Source of the DNA: Plumapathes pennacea
Taxonomy: Eukaryota > Cnidaria > Anthozoa > Antipatharia > Myriopathidae
NCBI GenBank assembly: GCA_964036295.1
Contig: OZ038465.1
Coordinates: 14,760,667-14,824,666 of the forward strand
Direction: 5' to 3'
Length of the DNA stretch: 64,000 nucleotides
Shown here: piece by piece, positions 22,900 through 35,665 of the stretch
Numbering within the stretch: the first letter of the stretch is position 1
Layout of the letters: the number at the start of each line of letters is the position of its first letter
The notes under the pieces: model-generated
What the model was told of the DNA's origin: nothing
What the model saw: the letters and a program-made list of their open reading frames with translations, nothing else
Databases searched by the model: none
Program-made: the position numbers and the translations under genes

Positions 22900-23171
22900 G
22901 GGGGGGGGGGGGGGGGGTACTCCCATATATGAGTCATATAGGTATGTGCCGACCCAAAGGGTATCATTTTCAGCATTTTAGTCTGAAATAGGGTCGGAAA
23001 TTTTGATATTCGGTCTGAAATAGGGTCAAAAATTGCGTATTTTGGTCTGAAATAGGGTCGAAAATTGCAAATTTTGGTCTGAAATAGGGTTGAAAATCGC
23101 AAATTTTGGGTCTGAAATAGGGTAAGGGTTTTCAGTCCCGGGCGGCACACTCCCACCCAAAAGTTTGAGGA
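22900..23171 (+). repeat. Poly-G-linked 'TCTGAAATAGGGT' repeat, copy 2
   Basis: Same order of parts as the copy near 9.3 kb: G run, TACTCCCATATATGAG, then about five TCTGAAATAGGGT units, ending in GGGTTTTCAGTCCCGGGCGG. The tail GGCACACTCCCACCC is also found, inverted, at the copy near 62.65 kb, which helps define the element's far end. Confidence 0.8.
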
Positions 23172-23300
23172 GCTTCGAAATAGCCGATAGTAAATGACTG
23201 AAAAAGTATATCCAAGGGGATTCGGCTTGACTTCGAAATAACGGGGACTTCGAATTAACCGAGTTCGAAATAGCGAGGTTCGACTGTATATAGCGCAGCC
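23172..23300 (+). repeat. Dispersed 'GAAATAGCGAGGTTCGACTGTA' type repeat end
   Basis: Short repeats of the form CGAAATAACCGAG run up to AGGTTCGACTGTA. A diverged relative lies at 56465-56625 (GAGATAGCAGGGTTCAACA). Related CTCGTTAATCCGACC and AGCGGACAC repeats occur at 62.8-63.2 and 45.2-45.5 kb. Elements with this kind of end are usually pogo/Tigger-like non-autonomous transposons; that is inference. Confidence 0.5.
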
Positions 23301-23795
23301 AAGGAACTCCATGTACGCTCTGAACATAAAACAAATTAGGTCGCACTTTGACAAATTTTCACTGTTAAAGCTTATCGGCTACACCTCCTACTCGATCGCT
23401 TCGGGGATTCAAAAACAGAGTAACTTTATCAGGAATGACAGTTTTGGTGGTCAAATATTGTCAACGTCTATACTGATAGCAAAGAACTAAAATTTGTTGA
23501 CTTAGAAAAGTTGAACTAATTTCTACGTTCTTCGCATAACAACCGTATTACGAGACAATCGTTGCAGAGGTATAACATACACCGCGTAATTATTTAGCGA
23601 TTTGTCAGCCAAAATCGCTCCCGTCTGCCGTCGTGTGCCGTGCTTTTGGTGACCTGATGCAACTTTGAGTAGAGGAGCTGGATTTGTGGAAAACGGAATA
23701 TTGTCCTGCTCTCAGACTTCAGAATATTACTTTAATTCATGCACGTAGCACTGTCAGTTTAGCTGTTCAAATCGTCGAGTAAATAAACGGCCAAT

Positions 23796-24020
23796 TTATT
23801 ATACAACTTCACATTTTCGAGTGCAACTACAGGCTAAAACAAGTGCAAATATGGGAGCGTATTGCGCTCATCAGGAACCGGGTTTAAACTAGTTAAAACT
23901 AGTTAAACTAGTTTGATTTTTTAAACTAGTCCAAACTAGATAGTCATTGTAGCTTAGTACGTGATCGATTTTCGCAATTAAACTTATGGCGTCATCGATC
24001 TTTGCAAAGCCAAGTTTTTC
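23796..24020. repeat. Dispersed repeat shared with 47.6 kb
   Basis: The block CTTCACATTTTCGAGT... ATATGGGAGC... TCAGGAACC... ACGTGATC... TTTTCGCAA is repeated in the same order at 47633-47760. This copy also carries a run of overlapping AAACTAGTT/AACTAGTTT palindromes (23882-23944) absent from the other. Confidence 0.6.
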
Positions 24021-25429
24021 CGGCTAGGACATGAAACCTGACGATAGTTTTTAACAAAGAAGAAGACAGGGTGTCGACAGGCAATGTCCTCGATGACAGC
24101 GAAATCAGTCGCAACATTCATAAACTAAAACAAGAACGTGTTATGTTTCGTAAGTTTGTGATCCGTTTTCATGAGCGATGCAAGCGCACTGCACAAGGAC
24201 CAAATGCATGCAGAACTATTAATGAAGGCTCTTAGCCAATCAGAAGGCCGGAAATGAAATGTTTGCCATGGCAACGGGCTAAAAACCTTATTTCACAGTG
24301 AAAACAGGAGGCTCGATGCACAAGCACAAGATCAAATGTTGACTCCATAGAAGAAGCCATAATCCCATTGGCTCTAAGAACTGCGCAATTATTACATTTG
24401 TGAACTTAAAGATGACCGCCGCCTCTTTTAAACTATCTGTCTCATGAACCAGCTCTTTCGGCCATCAAGCAGGCTTCTTTTAAACGTTCAGAATGACGTC
24501 ACGAGCAGATGTTCCTAAAGATAATGGATTTGAAATAGAAGTTTATCTTATTCGAAAGAGCGAGAGATGATTCAATTAAACTAGAAGAAGCGGTTAAATA
24601 CTGAGTGACGGCTGCTTCACCTGGTCTGATTTGCTATGATCAAAAGATTACTGTATATATTAACCAGAGGAAAAAACATAATTAAATCAATCCTATCAGG
24701 GAAATGTTTTCGGCATTCTAGAAACATTATTTCTTGGCATGATCCAGCTACCACCTAAACAAACAGTTTGAAATAAACTATCTAAGGCAACTCACCGAAA
24801 ACTTGCTGACAGTGGCGTCTCTGTAACTTCACCGGCTCTTTCCCACGAGAAGAGCCGAAAATAACAAGCTTGGATCAATTCACAAAACACTGCCTCCTGA
24901 GGTTGTCATAAATCCTCGCGTTTCTGCTGGTGTTCATAAACGAAAGTCGCTAAATCGTTAGGGCTCGATATAAATTTACACTTATTTGAGCGGGATTGAG
25001 AGAACTTTCGTTCGGTGAGGGTGATGTAGCGGCAGTACAATTTAAATATAATGCAATGGGAATTTCAACACCTGCCGATCAAGCCTTAATGAACACACTT
25101 TCTCTACCGAGTTCTTTGTAGCCCGAGGTTCGAACTGTGACACTAAGTGCACGGAGAACGACTATGTTGAATAATTAATGCACGAGATGGTTACATCTGG
25201 AGCCAAGCCGGATCAGTATGTCGGTAATGCAAATAGTTTCACAAGAAAGATAAATAAATCCCCTACTTCACCAACCTATATACATTTTTGTGCAAATTGG
25301 GTCTCGCCATTTGTTATTTAATATCCTGAGCTGTGCTATCGTGAAAGATATAAAATCATCGCAAAAAAAACCCTCGTAGAATAGAATATTCTGCAAACAC
25401 AAACACTAAAAATTAGGACGCGCGCACAT

Positions 25430-26118
25430 AGGCCCGTTTACACATGCGATTTTTGATGCGATTTTAGTGCGATTTTCGATGCGATTTCAAATCGCATGTG
25501 TAAACTACCTGCGATTCCATGGCGATTTCATGGCGATTTGTCGCCGAGAAATCGCCGCTGTTTCAAACCTGCTCGAATTTAGATGCGATTTTGCGGCGGT
25601 TTTGAGGCAAAAAGCTTCTTTGCCCTACCCCCCAAGGGTGTTTTGTCGCGACAGGAAACAATATGGTGGATAAAACAACACTTGTGACAAAGCCAACGCC
25701 AACGCAAAGAAAAACACAAACGCGAAAAAAACCAGTTGAAGAGGAGGAGTTCATGATTAGCCGCTGGGGAGAGGTGGATAGCTTATTTAAGACCAGTTCG
25801 GCAGACTACAAGCGGCACGCCAAAAGAGCCGCTGCAAGAGAAGAAATCAGGCGAGCACTGCAGTCGCAATTTGGGAGCATTTTTACTATCCAAACTTTTC
25901 GCTGCTTTTGACGTTTTTGGCGGCGAGCAACTAAAACAGCATTTACACACAAGCAGGCGGTGGCTATGTCCCTCGTTTCATCTTCTTCATCCTCCATCCT
26001 TCACGAACTTTGCGCGTGACGCCATATGTGCTCGCGCGTAATAATCGCAATCAAATCGCCATGAAATCGCCATGAAAATCGCCACTTAAAACCGCATCAA
26101 AAATGTGTAAACGGGCCT
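25430..26118 (+). mobile_element. Foldback/TIR element with AGGCCCGTTTACACAT ends
   Basis: The left end AGGCCCGTTTACACAT is repeated in inverted form at the right end (ATGTGTAAACGGGCCT). Inside both ends runs a series of GCGATTTCATGGCGATTT-type units, making imperfect inverted arms of about 100 bp. The left arm also folds on itself: 25436-25452 and 25489-25505 are perfect 17-bp inverted copies. The middle holds a short open frame with a MADF-like sequence. This layout fits a non-autonomous PIF/Harbinger-type element, whose autonomous partners encode a Myb/MADF-like second protein. A target-site duplication could not be confirmed. Confidence 0.65.
25663..25911 (+). pseudogene. MADF/Myb-like domain fragment inside transposon
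   Basis: The 82-codon frame has a basic start (residues 5-27, rich in Lys, Arg, Thr and Pro) followed by an acidic EEEE and the stretch SRWGEVDSLFKTSSADYKRH then AKRAAAREEIRRAL. The spacing of Trp, Leu-Phe, Ser-x-Asp-Tyr-Lys, Arg-x-Ala-Ala and Ile-x-x-Leu is that of the start of a MADF or related Myb/SANT-like DNA-binding domain. The domain is cut short after its second helix by a stop. It lies wholly within the inverted-repeat element, so it is most simply a remnant of that element's own DNA-binding protein. A host gene captured by the element is the alternative. Confidence 0.45.
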
Positions 26119-26465
26119 TTACGTTTCGCAACTTGCTATATGTCGTCACTTCATAAAAAGTCAGTGTATGGTATTTGACCGCATATTTGACCGCTTGAGT
26201 TTTTGTCGGCCGAACAAAATTGTCCGAAGACCCACGGTGATAATGACATCTAAAAATTCATACTTCCAACAACAAAAAACCAAACCAAACACTAGAAAAA
26301 CAACTGAAAACAACATGAGTCCCACAGGAAAAACACGATTAAAAATTATGTAACTAACTAAAAACACAATGGATATAACACGAAAATATATAGATCCAAA
26401 TACAAAGGGTTTTCATTAAAAAAAGATACTCGGATTTTAGCACTTCCTAATATGTTTTGAGTTTT

Positions 26466-27110
26466 CAAAAACAGAGACAAATAAAGATAAAGACAGACAC
26501 AAAGAGGGAATTGAAGCAAAGTTAAACACAGAGACAAACAGAAACAAAAACCAAAGATAAATAGAAATAAAGAGCAAACAAACAGATCCCAAACAAAAAC
26601 AAACAAACACAAATAAAGACACAGACAAACACAACAAAAAAATTGACAAATAGAAACAAAGGGCAAACAAACACAAACAGACAAACAAAAACAACTACAC
26701 AAAGACAAAGAAGCGAACAAATAAAACACAGACAAACACAAACAAACACAAAGAAAGACACGACAAAGGCCAAGACATATAGACACAAGGGGCAAACAAA
26801 CACAGACAGACAAACAAAATCAAACACACACACACAGACAAATATAGACACAGACACAAACAAACACAAAGAGACAAACACAGACAACACAGACAGAGGC
26901 AGTGACAAAGATAGACAAGGACACAGACAATGGCAAAGACAAAAACAAAACAAACACAATGACAAATACAAAGATAATGATTAAGACAATGACTAAGAGA
27001 AAGACGAAGGAAACGACATAGAGAATGACAAAGGCGAAGCTCGAGACAAGACATTGACAAAGACAAAAACAAAGACCATGACAAAGGCAAACAGAGACAA
27101 AGAAAAAGAC
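26466..27110 (+). repeat. Degenerate A-rich satellite (ACAAAGACA-like units)
   Basis: About 640 bp built almost wholly of short units such as ACAAACAAAGACA and ACAGACAAA, with very few T on the + strand. The long minus-strand frames rich in Cys, Leu, Phe and Val are a by-product of this composition, not genes. Unit length drifts, so this is a degenerate microsatellite rather than a clean tandem array. Confidence 0.8.
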
Positions 27111-30100
27111 CTAATGGCAGGAGCAGAAATAGATGTAACGAGATGGATATATGGATTAATGCTGAAATAGGTTACAGGTCTGAAAAGGGGTGAACTTTGA
27201 CTATCTCTCGAACGTGGCTTCGTTAGAACCGTGGGCTGGTATTTTGTTTGAAATAAACATGCTTGGTCAACATCAGTTACGGTATTAGCCAGGATGGTTA
27301 AAATTCAGGAGATATATGGGCACGATATAATTTCATTTTCATCGCACTCTGAAGATGTTTTAACACATCACCATTTCGTGGCCATTAACAAACGTCGTAT
27401 TAGAACAGGAAGCTGTAACAAATGCTTCCGGACTTTTGAATGGCAGGCAGCAAAGTGACGCCAATATTGCACGTGAACGTTGGTCATGTAAGGTAAAATC
27501 AGGGGTACAGTCCAATAACACATTTACAAATGCATCTTACAAGTCAAACCAAATCTCCCCTACACTTTAAGATACACCTCAATCCAGGCGTTAACCCAAC
27601 AACAAATTTACAAGCGTATCCCACAAAGCAGCCCAACTTTCTCACTTTAATCTGTTACCATGGCCAAACACTGTTGCAGCAGAGACATTCTCTTTAACAT
27701 TTCGCTGACTTTTGTCAGATCATAGCGGTCCACCTGTTGGTTGAGTAATAGTCTAACTTGTAAACACACTTGCAAATGTTCATTGAATTCACTCCAGTAC
27801 TGTTGCAGCTATGCAGTTCTAAATAAGAGATGTATCCGTAGCATTTTGCAGACTTTCTGATAAAGTCTGTTTCTTCGTGTGTCAGCCGGAATGATGGTCC
27901 AACTAGTAATATATAAACTTGTAAACGTTATTTGGTGTTAAATGGTGTAGAATATGCGTGGAAGAATTATATTGATCGTTTGGTAATTGAAACAGGTAAA
28001 ATAGGGGGATCTTCGGCTTCAAAAGAGCAACCTCTCAAAAAGAACCAATGACATTCGTGCCAAAAAAGTGCCCCACCGAAAATAGCTTTTCATGCATTTT
28101 GTAGCAATAAGTGCTCTGAGATGACCGTGAAACAGGCAATTTAGTACAAACATGTTTTGTGTCGTATTGCGGGCGAGACTCGTACCCTTGGTTTCACATT
28201 TAACAGTCGTTACATTGGCTGATTTTGGCACATCTTGGTGCGTAATTTGTGTCAATCGGTTGGTCGAGCTACATAACAGCTGACACTAGCACTTTGTGAA
28301 TATCACGATTGCATCGCTAATTTTGGTGACAGCTATCAATGTTGTCACGTTAAATTATCGAGCACTTCACATCGTGCTGTTAGTTAACTCATCTTGCACG
28401 CGATCTAAGAGAAAATGGCGTCTAGTGGACGCCTTACTGTAGTAAAATGCCGGAGAAAAACAGGATACTGATAGAATGATGCACGACTGGCTTATCGTGT
28501 TATTCCGCGAGATAGTAAATTACACAATCTCCTAGCTAATCAAAACGACTCTACATTTTAGTCTAATCTCCCTTTGTGCGTCTGATAAATTGGGCGAAAC
28601 TGTTGCTCTTCTGACCGGGCTATATACTAACTGCTTGAGTTGCTTCATAAAACTGCGAAGATCACTTTTATAGAACAAAGAAGTTGAAGTTCAACTTCGG
28701 AGATGTATAAATAATAACTTTTTCAAGTGTAGTTATTTTTAGCGCCAGATTAGAGCTAGTTTGATATTGTGAAAGTGGACTAAACAAATGGCGTTCCTAC
28801 TACCGAGAGATTAAAACAACTTAAAGATTCTGGCTCTTCTGATTCTGTAAATGACGCACAAATATAATCTCGACCCAGTTTTTGCTGTCTGTCTTCCAGT
28901 GAACGAGATACAAAAAGTTTGAAGTTAGTCTAATACAACTGTTCCGCCCCAGTTAGGACAAACTCATTGCGCATTTGCATTGAGTTCAACTCATGTAGAG
29001 TCCGATGTTGGAACACCTTAGTTGTGCACGTTGATTCTACTTTATTGTTGATACAATAGGACAAAAAGTCAGCTTTAATTTCCGAACCTTTCAGCAGGTT
29101 TTGTTAAGTTTCCAGCTGGCCGGTCTGCTATACCTTGGCAAGAATCCAGGCCAGAAAAAATAAATAAAAATGAATTACAGTAGCCGTCATAAAACATCGA
29201 CAAAATAGTTCAATTCAGTAATTACTTGCTCAAAAAAGTAGACTATATTCAGACTTTCTGCGGCCTTAACAACACTTCAAGTTATCTAATAACGAATCAA
29301 GGAGAGCAGACCATATGGCTATTGTGTCATGCCTTATATATCTTTTTGAAAGCAACAGTCGATTAAGCAATCGTTCGTCTGACAACATTCTTATATCACA
29401 GTGATATCAGCAGTACGTTCATAGGGCCTGACAAACCGGAAGTTATGAGCAGAACACACAAACCAGAAGTATAGTTTCAAGTATAGCCGCCGAGACTCTA
29501 GGACTAACTATTGGGAAGTATTTTAAGACATGCAGTTCGGCCATTGCATTGTCACTAAATAAACACAAATTTAAATATATATATATATATATATACTGCC
29601 TCACTGTTATCTCGGTCGAGCGGATAACCAACACGATACGCCAAGATTGTTAAACTCAACAAAGTGACACCTGTAAGTGTCTTGATAATGCTAAACATCT
29701 TAGAATTGAGAGCAACTTGTAAGATCCTAACAGCTGCATGTACTGGGGGTGAACGCTGAGGCCAATAAATGAGCGATCTCCGTCAGCCAGTCACAGTGTA
29801 GTCACGCTCTACTGATATTCTGATCACTGACAACATCTAAAGTGATCCTAACACAAGAAGATAACAGCAACACTGCTCTCGGCACGTCCGCGACACACAC
29901 TGCATCACCCGTGGTATCCTGGCTGGACTTCAGTGTTCTTGTCCATTACGTACTTCACGTGGCGAGACAAAAAGGAAGCCGACAGAACTAGTGACCGTGT
30001 CAGTATTAGTGAATACGTCACAACGAATGTATCATTTGCCCAGTTCGAGTTGGATCAGGCGCCAATAGAGCTGTACGGTTTTATCGAGGCTTGTTTAAGA

Positions 30101-30113
30101 GTGATATGAAGCT
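27111..30113. other. Gene-free region upstream of first secreted-protein gene
   Basis: AT-rich sequence with an (AT)n run at 29573-29596. No exon with a recognised product was found. The promoter and 5' UTR of the gene starting at 30114 must lie at the right end, but I see no clear TATA box there. Confidence 0.45.
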
Positions 30114-31976
30114 ATGTGCGCTGGCAGAGTTTGGAAGTTTGCGGCGAAGCTGCTGGTTATTTCTGTAGTGACTGTTAATTTGATCCAAGGCTCACAGAAC
30201 TCCTTAACAACCACCGAATCCCCGACTCACAGCCTCAAAGGTAAGAAATACCGAAATACCTTCACTTGGTATTGCACTGTAATTTTTTTATGATGCTCAA
30301 CTAACTGATGCAGTTCTCCGGTGTGGCCGTATATCGACCATCGGAACTAACTTGATGTTTGTACTTTCTAGAACATTGTATTATCCACACAACTGAACGT
30401 CAAACAAAAGGGATTCACACTTATTTTAGACAGCAGTCTGGAATGAAAGAACCACTATATAGCGAGCATAAATTCTTTAGGCGATAAAATCAGAATTTTA
30501 ACCGCTACATTCCTGTGCGGAAAAGAATATGATCACAGTATTGCGAAAAAATGATATAATCTATAATTTTACTCGATCAAAAATACGGTGCAACTCACAG
30601 ACTGCTGCATACAAATCAATTATCATTTGACGCATTTGTAAACCGTGGTCTCTATTACTTCTCGTACAAACATTAGAGAGTGGTGGCACGGCCATTTTTC
30701 ACAGCACGGATTTTCCGCAAAAGCTTTTCACTTTACGTTGACAGGTGACTGATAGAAGTTTTGAACAAGGCTCTTTTGTTTAACAAATCAGATTAAGTGT
30801 GTACTGGTTCCATAGTAGAAATCATGTCAGTTACGATATTCGAAAATGTCCCTTCGCCCAAATGGCCAGGGATTATATATGTATCAGCACGATATTCGAA
30901 AATGTCCCTTCACCCAAATGGCCAGGGATTATATGCTCTGTGACTTCTTGACTGTAGAAACATGCATCGGGTGTTTTTGAGAACAGAATACAGAGATGAC
31001 AGTGATCCTTTTGTGATGAGTTGCGAAATAACTCACCCTGACAATGTGAACAATCGCCGACTGATAAATTAATCTGCTATAGTCAACACCGTGAAAAACA
31101 AACACGAGCTTTTGTGCTCCGCTCAGATGTTGCTGTCTGATATGAAAGTGATGTTTTCATTTATTTTTTCCTTGACGACTGCACTACTCTATTAAACCAT
31201 TTTCGGTTTTTGAAACTCAATTTATGTAGTCATTTACTATATTTTAGCTGCTAAAATTAAGAGGCAGACATACTCGTCTCTAAGAACAGATCCACAGCAA
31301 GGCATGTTTGGGTGTTAAAACTAAACATCTTCCATTATGCAGAAAAAATTGAAAGTTTCCATACTCTTCATACTTCCATACTCTTCGAATTCTTCTATGG
31401 TGTCGTAGAAATATTATGCGCGGTAAATCTTTTGGTGATATCTTAGAACCAAATTGTCCAGGAATAAACAACCCAAAAAGGACATTTCACGGACATTCTA
31501 GAAAAGAAGTTGTTTCGGACCTCAAAAACTCTGAATGATTGTATCTTTCCTTCACAGATATTCAAGGCAGGAAAAATGAATCGGATCCTTGCAGCAGAAA
31601 CCGACAATGCTGCAAACTGGGAAGGAAAGCGGCACGCAAATCCTACACCTGTCATTTCGAAGCGCTGAGCAGAAGTCTGGAATACCAAACTGCCTCGAGC
31701 TACCGGCTAAAGCCAGCGAGAAGAGCACCATCCGACAGAATGCAGGCAGCGCTCCAATTTCACAACCACGCCCGGGCCTTGCGGAGGCGTTTGTACCGCT
31801 GTCGGCAGCCTCTGAACAAGAAGTGTTTTCAGTATTGCTGCAAAGCTGCGAGTGAGAAATTGCTGCGACGGGACACACTCGGCACTAAAAGGGCGTCGGA
31901 TGACAGCTCGAAAAGTCGCAACACCACACACTCGAGACAGCCGGTAAAAGGACAGAAACTCAAGGAACTGTCTTAA
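30114..31976 (+). CDS. Small secreted cysteine-rich protein, anaphylatoxin-like (paralogue A)
   Basis: Exons 30114-30240 and 31558-31976 join at a phase-1 GTAAGA/CAG junction into 181 codons. Residues 1-26 form a signal peptide (basic start, then KLLVISVVTVNLIQG). The mature part has cysteines in the order C-x5-CC-x12-C-x49-C-x7-C-x3-CC and a very basic middle and tail. The block QCCKLGRKAARKSYTC matches the CCxLGRxxA...C start of a fibulin-type anaphylatoxin-like domain, and a terminal CC closes it. Two further genes with the same exon layout, splice phase and CC-LGR block lie 6-9 kb downstream, so this is the most diverged member of a tandem family. It has two more cysteines than they do. 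The function is unknown; an extracellular matrix or peptide-signal role is only inference. Confidence 0.75.
30833..30934 (+). repeat. Direct repeat, two copies of a 46-bp unit
   Basis: The unit starting ACGATATTCGAAAATGTCCC occurs at 30833-30878 and again at 30889-30934 with a single visible difference (CTTCGCCC against CTTCACCC) and a 56-bp period. It lies in the intron of the first secreted-protein gene. It looks like a recent local duplication. Confidence 0.85.
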
Positions 31977-34900
31977 GATCGATACGAGACTCCACACACT
32001 CAACACCAAATATGGTACCGAGGACGTAACATATACCCATCCGGCGATGGGCCACTGTAGTCGTTTAATAGAGCCGAAAGTAAATATAGGCACGCAGTCA
32101 TACAAGCTGCTTAGGAAAGCCACAGAAGTAAGTATAAATGTAAGATTAAAGAGGAATAGTGAGGCTATTTTGTCTCGGTCAGGTTTAAGTACACAAGGTG
32201 TGTTCCAAATATTTTATGTTGGTAAAACATATTTGTTAGTCTCCGCCTTATTAAGAGCAAGATCTTGCGAATTTGACGTTGTGTAGGTTAAAACTATGTT
32301 GGGCACCGAACCGGGCTAACGTTTATTAAATGAAAACCAAGCCGTCGGTGTTTATCATAGTATTGGCAAGTGATTCACACTACATTCACATATCGTTCCC
32401 AGGCTCTTGCGCTCGAAACGTTATAGCCAGCATATTGGCCATATATATTCTAGGTTTCATCGCCAAAAAGATCAAAACTAGCTCTCACAGCTAGGAACTA
32501 GTATTCCATTCTAACTCTAAAACTTTTTGAGCACACAAAGACTACAGTCGAAAAGCCGGAAGTTCGTAGGTTTGGTTTATGCATATATCTCGCGCAAGTC
32601 CGCATTACGAAATAAAAATGTTGAGCTTTTGACAAACAATTTCTTTCAAACATTTTCCATGTTAATGCGAAAAGTCAAGGCTTTAGGCAGCAAAACGTCG
32701 GCAGCTTTGCACGCAAGCCATGTGCTAGTATATAGTACTTACAACTGTCAAGTGAGTTACATTTTTTCATTTACTCACCAGAAATTCTAGAAGCAGGTAT
32801 CCTCAGAATAACCGTAATAGTAGGTGTTCCTCTTTGTTCTTGTTCGAATAATGTTATACCGCGCTTCTTGCGCCTGAAGAGGCAAAAAATAAAGATTAAA
32901 TGAGTACAGAGACTCTCAGCGAAGCATGGGTAAATCAAAGAATCAATTTTGAAGTATTTAGCGCCAGTAAAACGGTTTCAACTTCGTTTTTTGCACACAT
33001 CGATTCAATGTGTTTCAACAACATCTTTGAAAAGCACTATTCCGACGTAGGTTCAAAATCGATTTCAACCACTTTTCTCTCAACAGATCTGGCAACGAAT
33101 ATTGAAACCGTTTGGCCGGGGCTGATAAACAAAAGTAATAAAGTAACCACCTTTTTTTTACTCGGAGACGGCTCGCCGGTTAGTTTCACATGTGGCAACA
33201 TGTTTCTTCTTGAAGTCTCATTTAGCAGAACAGAACTCCTAGTTTGTGCACCGCTGTCGTGGAGTGGATGAGCGACGTGGAGTAGACTGGGCGAAGATAA
33301 TCCCTGAATAGGAGCAACCTGTGATGTGAAGGAAAACCAGACGGCCTACAACCGGCGAAGGCTGGGGAAGAGGCACACGCTGGGCGACCAACAGTTTTAT
33401 ACTGACGAGAAGCAGAAAGTGTAAAATGACGACAAAGACCCGAAACCGATTGCCGGTGATCATAAACATTCTGATGAAGGACATCAACAAGATAGGACGC
33501 AAATAGAGTAAAAGTCAGAGAGCAGACAGGTCCGGCAAATCTTGTGGACTGATCCAGCGGTACAAACGAACAAGAGATGCGCGCGCAATCCAGGTCAGCG
33601 ATACGCAACCCGCTGGCAATATCTTCACAGCCGACAAAATGCTCGGTAAACAACGAAAAAGCAGAAAGAACCGCTGCACGCGCACATGAGCACAACATGT
33701 CGGGTTTGTTTCTGATTCGCAACGTCGTATAAAGTGCCTTCCGTCCGCAAGGGGGACGTATAAAGAAAGTTGACCCGGTCTCTCGATCAGGCGTCACAAA
33801 CACGCACACTTCTTGAAAAAGACTAAAGTAGTCTCGGTCCCCAGCCTGTGGTCTGTCCTCTACATCGGACAGATGCCGCTAACGATACAGAGGTCGACAT
33901 AGGGACATCCTAATAACCTCGTGTTAGCTTAGTGTCACCCTGACACGGCAATAATAATCAATCAGTCAGCGGACGTTCGCGGCCACGTAACACCGCGCGC
34001 TAAAATGGCGGGAAAGCATCGGTCGGCCTTTGACGAGTAGTGAGACATGAGTACCAGACGAAGCAAAATGCGAGGCAAATATTCACGCTCTCTGCGATCA
34101 TAACGAATAAAAAATGGCGAAAGGTCCGAGGAAAGTTATGACCATATCGGACAGAAGACAACACGGGCGAAGCTAGACTTTCTGTGATTAAAGACAGATG
34201 ATGCTGCCGAATCAAAATCGACTTTTGAGTGTTGCCGAAACGAGATCGATTATCAACAGTATTATCTAACAAGAGTTGCCGAAACCATTGATTATCTAGC
34301 CGTGTATTTGAAGCGTTGCTGACATACCTGAAAGTCCACTGATTCAAAGGCACTGTGTAACTTGCTGACCTATTATCGTTGAAACAGGGTACTTCCTTTC
34401 TGCGATCTACAGCTCAGGTTCTGCGCGTTCACGACACTGCTATAAACCACGCCAATAAACCTGTGGTAAACAAATTAAAAATAAGAAATAGAGAATTTGA
34501 GCCAAAGACAAGCCCATGCAACTCCAAATAATTGAATGTCTATTGAGCCCCAGGGGGTGGGGGATGGGTGCCGAATGCTGATGTTATGAAAGGCGGACTC
34601 TCGGATTAATACTTCGTTTTGTAGTCCTATAGAGTACAAACAACCGTTCTTACTTACTTTGTTCACTTCAGAGAATACGAAATGGATCTGTTTAACTTCG
34701 CAAATATCAAAATAACATAAAAAAATAATAATACAGTTCGCGACAGAAATTGCCGACTCACAGCAGCTCGAACAACCTTAAACACGGCCTCTGTGTTAAA
34801 CATTTCAGCAATTTAACAACACTTTTCGATATCTGAGGTAAAATTTGACGGAAACCCACCTCATTTTCGGTGTATTGTATTCAATTGAGCTTGCAGAATA

Positions 34901-35547
34901 ATCCTCGGCTTCAGTCAAGTTTGAATCGCCCGCGCAATGCTCACACAACTTGCAGAGTCTGCGGCCTCTTGAAGACAAACGACTTTTCTCCTCACTCTGG
35001 TACTTTACAGCAACTGTTTGACTTTGCAGTCTTCCAGCAGCTCTCATTTTCAGCTGGTTTGAAGTGCTTCTCCTTCGGTCGGCTGAGGCACCAGGTCAAA
35101 CGAGAGGCCCTGGAGTCTAGTTCCCAACACACAACGGTCAAATACGCGGAGGAGTGGTGAATACGTGGCGTTGCGTTTGTGTCATATATGTAACTGAAAT
35201 GCTTGGGTTAGAGTGATGATAATCTGTTCAGTTTTGTCTTGACCAGTGACATTCAACTCATAGACCTGAGAGATTCTGGCGATGCTATATTACAAGAACA
35301 ATTCTTTATTTGCTGCGCAACGATGAGTAGAGAAAGACACAATAGCATGTAATTAAAATAAACATGTCTTCCCGTGACTAAATCATGTCACTAAAATCAC
35401 AAAACCATTACAGCCAATATACACCCCTTCACGGCGGGTGCTCCCTGAATACCAATATAAGCGCACGTGTCACTTATTTGTCAAGCTGAGCAGGTGGCTT
35501 TTATACGCTAATCCTGGATGACAAATCTCATCCGAGAAGGATGACTC
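31977..35547. other. Intergenic region after paralogue A
   Basis: An AATAAA at 32888-32893 could end the paralogue A transcript. On the minus strand, frames at 33222-33809 (195 codons) and 33239-33502 are open. The second contains a hydrophobic signal-like stretch (MITGNRFRVFVVILHFLLLV), but I could not find a second exon with family support. No gene is called. Confidence 0.4.
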
Positions 35548-35619
35548 GCCGTGATCGTATAGTGGTTAGTACATTGCGTTGTGGCCGCAATAACCCAGGT
35601 TCGAATCCTGGTCACGGCA
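35548..35619 (+). tRNA. tRNA-His (GTG anticodon)
   Basis: The 72-nt gene starts GCCGTGATCGTATAGTGG and ends in TCACGGCA. Its 7-bp acceptor stem (GCCGTGA/TCACGGC), the T-arm motif GGTTCGAATCC (B box, 35598-35608), and anticodon GTG at 35581-35583 in loop TTGTGGC closed by TTGCG/CGCAA are all intact. It differs from the human tRNA-His gene at only a few positions. No intron. A TTTTT run follows at once as the RNA polymerase III stop. It appears fully functional. Confidence 0.97.
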
Positions 35620-35620
35620 C

Positions 35621-35625
35621 TTTTT
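35621..35625 (+). terminator. RNA polymerase III terminator of tRNA-His
   Basis: Five T residues begin two bases after the mature 3' end of the tRNA, the usual Pol III stop. A (TTTTA)n tract continues from 35633 and may act as a back-up stop. Confidence 0.85.
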
Positions 35626-35632
35626 CTCGTTG

Positions 35633-35665
35633 TTATTTTTATTTTATTTTATTTTATTTTATTTT
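35633..35665 (+). repeat. (TTTTA)n microsatellite
   Basis: About six pentamer units directly behind the tRNA-His terminator. Confidence 0.9.

Noticed and set aside
25436..25505. Possible CRISPR-like or short tandem array of GCGATTT units
   Set aside because: The units are part of the inverted arms of a transposon-like element in a eukaryotic genome; no spacers of constant length.
26358..27090. Long minus-strand frames rich in Cys, Leu, Phe, Val
   Set aside because: They run through a degenerate A-rich satellite and reflect its composition; three overlapping frames look alike.
32960..33120. AAACGGTTTCAA and its inverse about 145 bp apart
   Set aside because: Arms are only about 12 bp and the interior shows no element structure; not enough to call a MITE.
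33222..33809. 195-codon minus-strand frame, and an overlapping frame with a signal-like start (MITGNRFRVF)
   Set aside because: No recognisable family and no second exon with a matching splice phase was found. A secreted-protein first exon remains possible but is unsupported.
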